Origin: Xylona heveae TC161
Lineage: Eukaryota > Ascomycota > Xylonomycetes > Xylonales > Xylonaceae
Assembly: GCF_001619985.1 (NCBI RefSeq)
Contig: NW_017264194.1
Location: 1,359,511-1,423,510 of the forward strand
Length of the DNA stretch: 64,000 nt
Reading direction: 5' to 3'
Shown one piece after another: positions 23,568 to 37,012 of the stretch (position 1 is the first letter of the stretch; every line of letters starts with the position of its first letter). A program made the position numbers and the translations under genes. The notes under the pieces were generated by a model. That model searched no databases. It saw only the letters and a program-made list of their open reading frames with translations, and was not told the DNA's origin.

Positions 23568-25187
23568 AATTGTAATGGAGTTTTGAGAAGAAAGATCCAA
23601 GGCTTGAGTGCAGAGAGAGGTAATATTGGACCTTGCAAGATATCGCGTGGCCAACTGGGGATGCTCAAGGGAGATGCAGATGAGAGCTAGAGTCTAGACA
23701 GTTGACTAAGAAAATAATATGAATAATTGAGGGGTAACGATCAATGAATGAAGGAACAAAGGCCCTCAGGATTGAGATCAGAAGAACCAGCGTTGTGCAG
23801 GCTGGGAGCGTGTCGCGACAAAGTTGAGGTCGTTGCCCAACCAGCAAAATGGTGCACGAGAAGTTGACGAGGACGGCCTTTTGGAGGACCTCCCACCTGA
23901 GCGCGGCCTAATCAGGAGAAAGTTGGGATGGGTTTATCGGTATCATTGATCCTAGGTAGAAGTACTGTAACCAGGGCGGACGTTTGAAGGAATCAAAAGT
24001 ATCAGTACTACGAAGAATGGGTCCCCTCGGTCCCCCCTTTTTCTCCTACTTGCAACCAAGCGAGTCGTAGCGAAAAGCTTGCGTGGACGGGGCTGGCAGA
24101 CGCATTCGATCTGCGTCTTCACTATCTGCAATAGCTCCCGCAACCAGGACGGCTGTGAGCCTATCAACGTCGCTCTGTAACCCCGGGGACCGGTTTCAAC
24201 CGCGGCGCGGCTCGGACAGGTTGCGTACTCCCTTCTCAGGGGAGTGTCGCCATTCATTGAGGTGAGTGCGGATTCGTAATGGAGATCAGCGGGGAAAAGG
24301 GGAACCGCTAGACGCAGGGACGGAGTACATCCAGGAATAGAGTAAATGGATGAAGAAATAGTGAGGATACACATATCATAAACCTGCACACGAGAATACA
24401 TCAGCGCTATACGAAGTTCCTCATTATTATTGTTGCCCAAAACCATCCTTTTCTTCCTTAGGCGGGTGATAGTGATACTGTACAGCGGTACCTTACAGTT
24501 CAGGAACAGCGCGTCGGTCGGAAAAATGCGCCAAAGACGTCAAAAGGAATAGCCAAGCGCCCAATTGATGGATGCATAAAAACTTTAATTTCTGAAAACC
24601 CACCGTTTTGGGTAGATACGTACCGAGAACGTGCCTAAGAAATTTATTCTTCATGCCGGCCAAAAGAATTTTTGGTTTCGAGGAGGCAAAATTACGTAGT
24701 TGAGGCCGGCCAACCACAGTCCAATGTGGCAACGAAGGCGAAAACGACAGGCGCCGGAACAGGAGGCGCAGATTGAAGTCGAAGAGGGTTGTCAGGCATA
24801 GTTATTCTTGAACCACCTATACGAGAGGAGAGCGTCCTCAAGTCTCCTCTAGAAGCGTGTGGGGTGGATTGTTCGCCTCTGCATTGTTCATCTATCCCAT
24901 CTGTCCACACGTACTTAGTCCCTGTAGTCCCTGATACACTTGCCCCCCCCCCCCCCCCCCCCCCCCTTTGTCCCTTCCTCACTCCTCGTGCCTCGCCGAC
25001 TAGTTTGCTTGGTTTAAGTTACCGCTACAAACTCCGTGGCCCCATATTCTGCTACGCAACCATCCTTCACCTTAATATTTCTCTCCCTTCGATCCTCCAA
25101 CCTCGTGGTGTTGTTGTCTCCTCTTTTTACCCTCTCTATTTGTCTTGTCTGTACATCAGATATCTCAAGCCCTTCGTCAAGTGCAAC
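23568..25187. promoter_or_regulatory. Shared divergent promoter region of glfB and ugmA
   Basis: The 1.6 kb between the two start codons is the only space available for the control of both genes. Close to ugmA it contains a 24-base C run and then a pyrimidine-rich leader from about 25060 to 25180, typical of well-expressed fungal genes. No coding region was recognised. Confidence 0.6.
24943..24966. repeat. 24-nt poly(C) tract upstream of ugmA
   Basis: An uninterrupted run of 24 cytosines lies about 220 bases before the ugmA start codon. The complementary strand is a 24-base G run, which could form a quadruplex. Its length may also be an assembly estimate. Confidence 0.9.
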
Positions 25188-27064
<1,877 letters not shown>

Positions 27065-27885
27065 ATGCTTTTTAAATTTAGTTTTCGGATACCTCGATAC
27101 TGCAACGATTCTCTTCGTTTCCTCTACCTTTTCCTATGCGCCCTCTCCAACCATATCACCAACATCATCCGGCTTTATACCAGACTAGAGTGTATATTTG
27201 TGTGTCAATTTATTGAAAGTAGGCTTTTGCAAAAAAGAATGTTGGTCTCAAGGTTTTATTAGCGAGTTTGGTCCAAATCATTGTGGGATGTCGTTGTTAT
27301 ATAGAAGGGTCATGGGTTGAAGTCTTCCAATCATCTAGAATTACTGTTTAGTGTAGAATTATAGACTTTGTCTTTCTTTGATTCCCTTTCCACCCCCTCG
27401 GTCCAGACTCCTGGTCCCTATGCATATGTCATACCTGATTTTATGCCAAACCTACTACCGAGTCATCCAGCGGTCTTAAGCGCAAATGATATGATTACGA
27501 TTGGCACTTTACATCTTTGATCATTCGGCATACCACATAACTCGCATATTCTCTGGCCTCGTTGTGGTCGGCCATCTTGTGCAGTACAATTCCATACTAT
27601 TATTGCATGCCATTGCAAAAGAAATCATATAAGTTAGAGTAACAAGTGTCCCACAAAATTATGTAGAAGGGGGGATAAAAAAAAGGGAGAGTAAGCATAG
27701 ATCCGAACATGTTCCAAAACAACTATGGGTAAGATCTGTGGACGCGTAAAGAAAATGACAAAAAGCGGGGCTTATGTTATTTCCTTGTCAAGAAGTGAAG
27801 CAAGGGAAAAGGAAAAGGGGGAAAATTCCTTTACGGACTAGATAAGACTAATAAGTGCACAGATGGAGGGGAAAAAAGGGATGAG

Positions 27886-28034
27886 TCAATGTAGCTTAGA
27901 AAAGGAGAGTCAATGTAGCTTAGAGAAAAAGAAGATTCAATGTAACTATAGATAAGCACACCCAGGACAAAGGGGGAAAGTCAATGTAATATAAATGTGG
28001 ACATATATGAAGGGAAACAAAAGATTTCAATGTA
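27886..28034. repeat. Cluster of five TCAATGTA direct repeats
   Basis: TCAATGTA occurs at 27886, 27910, 27937, 27981 and 28027 in the same orientation, with spacings of 24, 27, 44 and 46 bases. The first two copies share the longer unit GAGTCAATGTAGCTTAGA. The cluster lies in A/G-rich sequence of the convergent 3' region. Confidence 0.75.
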
Positions 28035-28370
28035 AATACAATGAACAAACGGGGGGGGGTTCTGCTAGAGAAGAACGACAAAAAAAAGGGGGGGGAGGCA
28101 AGTTAAGCGGGGAGAGGAAAAAAAGTGAAAGAACGAGAACGATGAAACACCGCCCCCATGCAAATCTGCGAAAAGAAGAATAATAAAGTATTTCAAGAGT
28201 CCCATGCATTTCAAAGATTCAGAGTAGCAGATGAGATATGTTATCGATATAAAACGGAACCCTTTCCGCCGTAAAGTTCTAGCATTTAGAGAAGAAAAAA
28301 AAAAAGATAATAAAAATGTACTCCAAAATGCCATCTTATGGAGAATCACAAATCCAAAATCAGGGCGGCC

Positions 28371-28391
28371 AGAAGAAGAAGAAGAAGAAGT
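28371..28391. repeat. (AGA)n microsatellite
   Basis: A short AGA/GAA trinucleotide tract within purine-rich sequence of the convergent 3' region, with no coding role seen. Confidence 0.75.
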
Positions 28392-28808
28392 AGAAGAGGA
28401 AAGTAGTGGAAGAAAAACACAAAAGATTATGGGAAATATATGGGCCGAACTCCAGGCGCCAGGCTATTGAGGAATGAAGCCCGTGACCAATGAGAAAAAT
28501 GGAGAAGGAGATGAGGGAAAACTTGGAGCAGCTTTTGCGATAATATCAGAAAAAAAAAAGGAAAAAAGAAAGAATGTAAAGATAAGGCGCGCTGCGTAAG
28601 ATCAAGGTCATGCAAAGTCCCTTTGGGGACTCTGTGATAAAGAAGGGTAGAGAGAGAAGGGTAAAGAGTAGGCATACACGGCCCGCCTTGCGTGCATGTC
28701 GCTGATGAGAATCGGTTGTATGAAAGATGCCGGGATGGTAAGAACAATGAGGGCCACTTCTATCCTTCCATAATGTTCTTTAAAGACATTTGGAAAATCA
28801 CCATAGTC

Positions 28809-31482
28809 TCAGAAAACAGCTGCAAGACCGCTCTTTGACTGTCGCTTGCTGAATCTCTTTCGGCCTTTGGTGGACTCAGAATCTCCAGACCCTCCCTGGC
28901 TTTTAGTGAGCCTGCCAGTGCTGGCAGGCGCACCATCATAGCCTAATTTGGGATCTTCGCCCATTGTGCTGGCTGGGCTTGGAACGCCCGAAGGCAGCAG
29001 GTCTTTGAAGGCGTCCTCGCCAGAGTATGAATTCGCCATGCTTCGTGATGTCGCTATTTCCTTTGCGCGTTCTAATGTATCGAGCCATTCTCGTGCCGAG
29101 GTGGCTGTACTATTTGGATCACTGGTGGTTGGTTTTACGTCTTCAAAGGTAAAGACTCGATCGCGCTGAAGTAACGTGCATTAATATAAAAGCCCCCCGG
29201 GATACAAAGGTGAGATCAGAAGCACTTACTGTATCTATACACCATGAGGACAAGCCTTTATTGTCTTTGGTGATCCTCCATCCGCAGCCAGGGGCAAGCA
29301 ACGACAGTTCAGATTTTGTCTTCTTTTCATCACCACCGGCGGCGGCAAAGATGACTCGCGCTGACGACGTAACCATTACCAGACGCTGACGCTTCTTTGG
29401 GCCGCCGCCACCAAAAAGACGAGAAAATTTCCTAGTCGACTCAGTGCCACTTTGTCCGTTCTGGCCGTTCTTGCCAGTTTGATTATGGGAAGCGGCAGCC
29501 GACGCTACGGATAAGTTCCCGAGCTTAAGAATACGTTCGTTGCTCTTGGTCAATACCGGGGACCACTCGATGTCCAGTTGAGTTGGAGGTGGAAGCTCCG
29601 TGATCACTCTGGGTTGGGGTCTCGTCGCACCATTGGAGACACCGGATGATCCGGTAACAAGTTTCGTGGTGCTATGTTGCGGACCGTTTGGGGGATAGTT
29701 ACCACTGCCATTAAGTTTGATGGGTTCCTGCGCCGGCGGCACGTAGGCTTTCAGTCGCGGAGCCTTCTGCTTCCAGAGACCCCTGCCCCATACAATGCCC
29801 TCGAAAAATTTGTGGTTCTTGATATGTTCGATCGGCAGTCGTAGAGCCGGATCTAGAACGAGCAGCCTTTCGACCAAATCCCTAGCCACCTCGGGAAAAC
29901 CTTTTGGGAATTCAAACTCGAGGTTGACAATCTTTTGGAAAGTCTGATATTCGTTTGCGGCTTTGAATGGAGGTCTTCCGGCCAGGAGCTGATAGATGAT
30001 ACAGCCAAACGCCCATAGGTCGCTAGCTTTGCAGGCGCTCTTCTCCGTCAATAATTCCGGGCTCACATACTCTGCGGTGCCGACAAACGATTTGGCGCGA
30101 TCATCATCTAAGCCGTCCAACGGATCAGTTATGGAAGGGTCGCCATCTTTCTGCGGTCGCGGACTTTCCAGAATCTTTGCAGTTCCAAAATCGGTAATCT
30201 TTACGTGCATCTGATCATCCAAAAGAACATTTTCGGGCTTCAAGTCCCGGTGAATGACCCCTTTGGCATGCATGTAGTCAATGGCGTCCAAGATCTGAGC
30301 ACCGTAGAACCTGGTGCATTCCTCATCAAATGTCGTCATCCTCTTCAGCACTCCCAATAGCTCGCCATTGCTCGCCAGATCGAGCACAAAATACAATGAT
30401 CTCTCGTCTTGGAATGTATAATAAAGTCGAACAATGCCAGGGTGGTCTGTAAGCCTATTAAGCGTGTCTTTCTCGATGTTCACGTATTTGACCTTCTTCT
30501 CTTTGATAATATGCCTTTTATCGAGCACCTTGATGGCATATTCACGTAGGGTTTGTCGATCTGTAGCAGCCAAAACAGTACTATAAGAACCTTCGCCAAG
30601 AGTGCGGGAAAAGTTAAAGTCCTTGACGCCCTTCTTCATTGGCCTGGTCACTGGATGGCCATTAGAATCAATCTCCTGTCTCATGCCAACAGTAGCGGCA
30701 CCCCTATCTTTCCAGTCCTCGCTACTGTTGATGGGTCCGCCTTCAATCCCATAGGGCGATCCTGGTATAGAGCCCGTCCCAGCTGGGGCCAAGAGCGTTC
30801 CGGCTGGACCGCGAGCAAGATTCCGGGGTGGGATGGGAGCGCCTCGAGGAGGAGCAGGCTGGCTCACGCGGTACGACCGGTCGCTGTGGCTCCCTTCGCG
30901 GGTAGGGACACCGGCCTGCATAGCCATCGCCGCAGCACGAGAGTCACTCCTTCGGGGTGCACCGCTCATCGATGACCTCGAGGACTCGCTTCGTAATCTA
31001 TATGTGGGCTCCCTACTGACTCCTACATTGTGTGGACCGGTTTGGTATGGTGAAGGAACAGCAACAGGCACCCCAATCACAGCCGGGTAGGATGTAGGCG
31101 GCGGAACTGAGGTATGCTGAGCGGGGAAGGGCTGAATAGGTGTCTGCGGCGACCCTTGAGCCGGTTGTTCAGGTGGAATAGATGTGGGCGACGGGGCAGT
31201 TGTAGGGGTGGAGCTCGCAGAGAAATTGTTCGGATCGACGGTGAGTGGGGAGGGCGAACGGTTGGCAGCTTGGGAAGCTAACAGGGTCTCTCTGTTTCGA
31301 AGGTCATGAAATGCCCTTGATGATGATCTGGACGAAGTTCGCCGGGGGATGGATGGAGTGACCGAAGGGGGTGTGATTGTTGCTTCGGAAGCTTCAGGGC
31401 TGGGAGATGCGGGATTGACATGATCTGGATTGGCAATTCGCAGGCCCCCAAAGGACTGTGATAGACTCAGATCACCGTCCAT
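28809..31482 (-). CDS. pkh1: PDK1-type AGC protein kinase with PH domain
   Basis: Two exons (29230-31482, 28809-29165) with one 64-nt intron give 869 residues. A Ser/Pro-rich N-terminus of about 285 residues precedes the kinase domain (about 290-560). This has the glycine loop GEGSYSTV (starting at 296), AIKVLDKRHI, HRDLKPEN (catalytic Asp 413), DFGTA (Asp 431), and VGTAEYVSPELL after a short acidic insert. The spacing and the segment KDLVERLL-type tail fit phosphoinositide-dependent kinase 1 (Pkh1/2 in yeast, Ksg1 in fission yeast), which phosphorylates the activation loop of Ypk, Pkc and Sch9-type kinases. A C-terminal PH-like domain follows (KKRQRLVMVTSSARVIFAA, then CGWRITKDNKGLSSW, then RVFTFED and SAREWLDTLERAKEI after the intron). 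Start MDGDLSLSQSF at 31482 is the natural first methionine. Confidence 0.93.
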
Positions 31483-33281
31483 GACGGGTTGTTAGTCCAC
31501 AGGAAACAGTTGACGGTTACGTCCTGCCCTGGGCCTGCAGTTGCGTCAGCTGCAGGAATTGGGTACCGAGACTCGAGATAGACAAGACCGAGACGTCAAC
31601 GTGAGCAGCAAGGGAATAATATATCGGAGGCCGAGACAGCAAAGATAAACGAAGGACAGGGACGACCGAGTAACGGGGGGGATGGCCGCACAGAGAGGCA
31701 CGCGGGAAGCGCTCGCCGGTCCCAAACAGTAGGTTGGTCTCGCAGTGGAGACTCTGTCTGGGAACGAGAGCAGTCGGAGCGTGGAGCTGGTCGTAGCGAT
31801 ATCCGGTAGCGATTGGCTGCAAACTAGTTGGAGTGGAATTAGATGACGGTTGGGTTGTTTATTATGATTATTATTATCTTCATCGAGGAGACCCCTTTCG
31901 ACTCGCACACTCTGGTCAATATCGTTTTTTCAACATTAGAATCGCCACGGTCGGCATTCAACAATAAATGTATGTGATAGGATGAAAAGGTGATGAGATT
32001 CCGAGGTTCTTGATAGAACCACTCATTTAGCGGGCGTCGTCCTCCTCGGCTTTCATCCTCTCCATTCTTCCCCCGTCATCCCCCGTAGGGTTAACACATA
32101 AAGCTCCAACCAACACAAATGTAGATTGATTCAAGAATTGAATTTTTAGAAGATAATCATATTATCACGGTGACTACTGCAAGCCATAACTTGCACGACA
32201 TATTTCTTTGGTATTTGGGAGGGACATTGGTAACGCGATTACTGATACACCTGCCGGTTAAATGAGGCTCTGCGACCCGCGCGTTGTCCTACTTTACCGC
32301 ATGTACCCCTAGACATTGTGCAGAACGTGCGGAATAAGATTATGCCTTCCTACTGATTAATGCATACTTGCAATAAGTTGGCAGATTTTGACATAAACTG
32401 CTATACTGTTTGCCCTCCTCGTTCCTATTTTTNNNNNNNNNNNNNNNNNNNNNNNNNNNNNNNNNNNNNNNNNNNNNNNNNNNNNNNNNNNNNNNNNNNN
32501 NNNNNNNNNNNNNNNNNNNNNNNNNNNNNNNNNNNNNTAATATAAAAAAGAGAAAAAAAAAAAAAAATTTGAATGAATGAATGAATATACACACAAACAG
32601 ACACAATATGTTTTCAAGGGACAGAAGTGAAGAAAGCAGACAGAAAAACCAAGAGCACATGAGTTTCTGTAAATAAATTAGGTTGTACGCTAAACAATTG
32701 CCTGGAGACTCTGCAGATTGAATGCAGATTCATGACATGAAGTGAATGCCTATTATAAACACTTCAATCAACCCCGCATTGGGGATTCTGGACACGTACT
32801 CGGTCAGCCTCACTGTTTTCAATACGCCAGGGGAGTGTTGATAAGCCCATGATCAGGTATAATCAATATAATGTTGAGTGTAAATAAACAGCCTCCTGAT
32901 TGGAAAACATACCCATAGCCAGACCATGGAGGAGGAGGAACTCATCTCTTGATAAATCATGCTCCCAAGTTTTGCGGCCTTCACTGCTTGCCACACGGGC
33001 TACAGTGAATTGCTCCTGCGGTTGTATGGCATCAAATGTCTTAGCAACCGCCAGTCTTGTTTTGGCAACCACAAGGGTTGTGCCTTCCGTATTCCCTTTC
33101 CTCGTTCTCAACGCTCAAGACGCGTCTAAGCCGTGATTGTTTATCAAACACCTTTCCTCATACTCCCCTCCATCATCATCATCATCACCCACGTCTGATG
33201 CTCATTATTGACTGGATTTTCCGTCTGTTCACCTCGCTTTCCAAGCACCTTCCATCCAGATTCTTTAAGAGCAACGTCGTG
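31483..33281. other. Intergenic region with assembly gap
   Basis: The space between two divergent genes, PDK1 (minus) and the 786-residue protein (plus). It holds their promoters and an N gap. A minus-strand frame at 32863-33111 is short and unrecognised. The 5' end of the plus-strand gene could extend leftward into this stretch. Confidence 0.5.
32433..32537. other. Assembly gap of 105 N
   Basis: All bases are N. The gap is flanked by T-rich sequence on the left and an A-run on the right, suggesting a low-complexity tract that was not assembled. The true length is unknown. Confidence 1.
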
Positions 33282-35696
33282 ATGACTTCGAACACAACAA
33301 AGAAAGAAAACATGCTCCGCACCCACCCATCGCAGGTGAGCGTGGCAGCTGGAGAGTTGGCTAAAAGCATCGACCCAAGAGCTCCCCTGGGACAACTGCC
33401 CGGTGGGAATAGTGATTACAAGAAGAAGAAGCGTTCGCAGAAAAAGCGAAAGCCTAAAAAGAAGAGCAACTCCACCGAAACTGAAGATACCAAAATCACT
33501 CACCTTCCCACTGTTTCTATCGATAGTCAGGCTTCCGTAGGAAACCACGCCCTGACCGACACCAATGAATTGAAATCGGCACCTCAGGGTTCAGAAACCC
33601 AGGAGGCTGAGACAGTTCTTCAGGCCATCGAGAAATCGACTCATAAAACGGAAACATCGTCAGACACTTCCACCCCTTTGCAAACAGATGAAGACGCGTC
33701 TGGCAGTGACGTCGAAAACGCCCTGGGCGAGAAACCTGTCGAAGAAGTTTCTGTTCAGGAGCAATCCCATATCTCTGAAAACGGTAAAATTGCTGAGGCA
33801 TCTGTTTTCATTCCAGGTATGTCTTCCACCTTACATCACTTCAATCATGTCTACTGATGATGACCAGCAGAGAAAGAAAATGATCTTTCGAAAATCGAAA
33901 CCGATGATGGTGAACATATCGACGTCCATACCACATCCGACAATAATCAAGCAGGTGACTGCATCAAAACTCTTGAATCTCAAAGCCACATTTCCGCCGA
34001 GAGCTATTCAGAGGGCGCTGCGACACGGGGTCAAACCAAAGAGCTGTCCGAGAAGAGAGACAAGGATTCGAAAATTCCTGACAAGCAAAGACACGTGGGA
34101 AAGGGGCGTGCGAGCAGTGTCCCGCGTTCCTTCTGTCCGCTCTCTAAATTTGAACGCCTATTGTCAAATCGAGGTGACATACAGATTCCCCTTGAGGAAG
34201 TGGACGTCTCAAAGGAAACACGCCGATGGCCCCGGCATGAAAAACGTTTCCACTTCAGAAGCCTAAGTGTACCTCCTCGCATGTCTGGCATGGATGAGAC
34301 CGATATCAAGAAGAGCCGCGACATGGCTGATCTCGCAATTACTGCCGACTCGATTTCGCCAGTGGGAAAGGTTGCTGAGATTGATGAATCCTCACCCCCT
34401 TTTGAAAACATTGAGAAAAGAGAGTCGGCGAAGCCAGAGATTTGTCTTGTTCAAGAAGGAAGCGGAAATTCCACTCCATCCGTTCAATCCGCACAGCTCA
34501 TTCAGCCCGAAATCACTATGACAACTTCGCCCACTGCACGGCTGGCCGCCGATCCGGCAATAATATATGCTGAACTTACATCACCTGAAGGATCCTCGGA
34601 TAAGTGGTGCGCTGAAAACCAGAGTACAACTGATGCCAGCACGACATCCCCAACTTTTGAGAATCTTATCGCCAGACTGGCTGATTCAAAAAGAAAGATC
34701 GACCTTGGAAACGACGAGGCCGGGAAACCATGCCATAATCCAGAGGCAAGACCATTCATTCCTTCTCAACAAAAACCGGGAGAGGTTAACGGTTGTCAAA
34801 TGCATCCGCGACCCAACTTCTTTCCACCTACTCCCCCCTCCAGCTTCCAGCCACTCATCGCGCCCCCATTCCCTCACCAAATGGGACATGCATACCTTCC
34901 TTCTCAAATCGATCAATCGTTCGTTGGGCGCATGCCAACTCAATTCTCACCTATTGGTTTTCCGCCTGTGCCACCACGTTTTGGTACATATTTACCTCAT
35001 ATTCCGATTCCTACTCCGCCGGGTACTCCGATAGCGGCCCCGGTTTGGCCCTTGATGCCGAATCAAATGCCTTTCAGAGGATTTAATTACCCTGTCGCTC
35101 CATTTCCGGTTTGGCCGCCTCCACCAATTCCTTTCAATGGTGGGTACCAACAGCATACCAATTTTCCTCCTATGCCGATGAGTAGCGGCTTTCATCAAAA
35201 TATCAACTACCCTCCTATGCCGATGTACACTGGATATCAGCATAATTTGAATTTCCCTCCTCAGGAGGTGAACCGCGGGTATCAGCAAGGTATAATCCAA
35301 CCACCTGTGACAGTTGGCAGCGGAAATCAACAGGAGTTTAATGGGCCGCATAAGCCGAGTAGTAGCATGCAGCACCAGAATTTGAACGCACACGACGTGA
35401 GCCATGCAGCCACGCAGCCTCCACGGGTCGAAATCCAACAACCATGCAACAGCCGCAATAGGAGATATCGTAAAGCCAAGCGATCTGATCTCCATTCAGA
35501 CAGCCCGGCAGCTGCGAACGGTCAGAGCTGGGAGACTGGTCGGCAATTTCAGCCTCATCAGTCGAACACCAGCGCCATGGGTATGTCGCATGCTCCAGTG
35601 TGGCCTCTTCAGCAATCCGGCTACCCCAATACTTTCAACCCCGGAGTTGGTTTTCACAATAGGATGATGCCTTTCCAGCAATGGCAGAGGTGTTGA
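33282..35696 (+). CDS. Unrecognised disordered protein with Pro/Tyr/Met-rich repeats
   Basis: Two exons (33282-33816, 33871-35696) give 786 residues; the 54-nt intron has a GTATGT donor and a CAGCAG acceptor, where a three-base shift is possible. A strongly basic patch near residue 50 (KKKKRSQKKRKPKKK) looks like a nuclear or RNA-binding tract. The middle is acidic and Ser/Thr-rich. The last third is proline-rich, with short repeats of the type GYQQHTNFPPMPM, GFHQNINYPPMPM and GYQHNLNFPPQ (around 35120-35270). No folded domain is visible. I do not recognise the family. The composition suits an RNA-granule or mRNA-binding factor, but that is only inference. Upstream in-frame methionine codons at 33198 and before would add a hydrophobic lead; ATG 33282 (MTSNTTKKENML) looks more natural. 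Confidence 0.7.
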
Positions 35697-37012
35697 TTGG
35701 ATAGGTAATTTTGCAGACATGGATCTTCATTCTGAGATCACGTTGAGTTTTTCGTCCTTGGCTGACAGACTCTTTCATCTTGTATTCTTTTGTTGATTCT
35801 TCCTGAAGCCATGCATTTTTCTTTCTCGCACAATTCTTTGAAGTAAATTGACAGGGTTTCTCTTTTTATTTCCTTTTAGCAGGAGAGCCCATCGAGAATA
35901 TTTGTTTATCGCCTTTGTTTCTATTAGTACACTCCTTGGAACTTGCTTGGCTTCTCTTCTATAGTAGGAGCATTAGGTGTACTTACATATTGCGAAGTGG
36001 AACGTCGTTTTGCAGGCTGCTAGCAAGCAGCGGGTATGATACATGGCATCAATCAAACATCCATTTATCATTCTATGCGCTCCATGCTTAATGAATGTAG
36101 AATAATTGATCGCCATGAATAATATTCGTTATCGTGACACATTTCCCAGAAGTATCCTGCCATACTCCGGTATGGGCAGCAGCTGTTTGCTTCCCTACTT
36201 GTGGTGCGACGAAGGCGCGCCAAATCACGTGAGCACTGTCATCGGATTGAAGTATCGCGACATACGGAGTAAAAACCATTCAGTCTACGCTTCTTGACTG
36301 GACCGCTCAATAAATGCAGGGTGCTTGATAATTTAATAATTGTTTCAATTCAAATAGTTCATTACTTTTATTGTTTTACTAAGTTTTGATATACGGGTTG
36401 AAACTCAAGATCCATGAGAGAAATCCTACAGCGGCTCCGGCAGCCGAGATGAAAAAAAGAGAAATGCAAATCAACTCGATCCAAAACGTAACTCCTCAAA
36501 GATAAAGGCGAACCAGGCCACCTATTCCTGGAGCAAGGAATTGAATGTAACCCAACTCTGAACTGCAATTTCATTCCAATCCAGTCCAATCCATTCCTAC
36601 CATGTCCAAAATATACCACCACTCCTTTCCACAACGTGAAAGATCATGACCGAGTGTGCTAAGGCCCAAGACGCCTAAATTGGACGATCAAGAAATCCCC
36701 AAAACAATATCAAATTGAGAATAGAAAAAAAAAAAAAAACCGTCAAAGAGCGCAATCACGGAAAGCGATCAGAAAAATATCAAACTGTAATCAGAACAAA
36801 GCAATACTCCGGAATAAAAGTACAGTAGTTGGAATTTTGCGGGAAGATAAAAGCATTGCGCCAGGCATATTTTCGCGCTAGCTGATGTCATCGTTGTGTA
36901 GGCACGGGAAATAGCGTGTTTTCCAGTTAGTGTGTCGGAGTACTTCCCAGAAATAGCTATCAAATGAGATTAACTCCGGTCAAAAAAAGCGAAAATAACT
37001 ACGTCGAGGCCT
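35697..37012. other. Intergenic region between convergent genes
   Basis: 1.3 kb of 3' flanks of two convergent genes, AT-rich, with an A-run near 36725-36740 and a CACGTG box near 36226. No gene was recognised. Confidence 0.55.

Larger units (their letters stand above)
27065..28808. other. Intergenic region between ugmA and PDK1 genes
   Basis: Convergent 3' space of 1.7 kb. It is rich in A and G runs and contains a cluster of TCAATGTA repeats at 27886-28034 and an (AGA)n tract near 28371-28391. No gene was seen. Confidence 0.6.
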
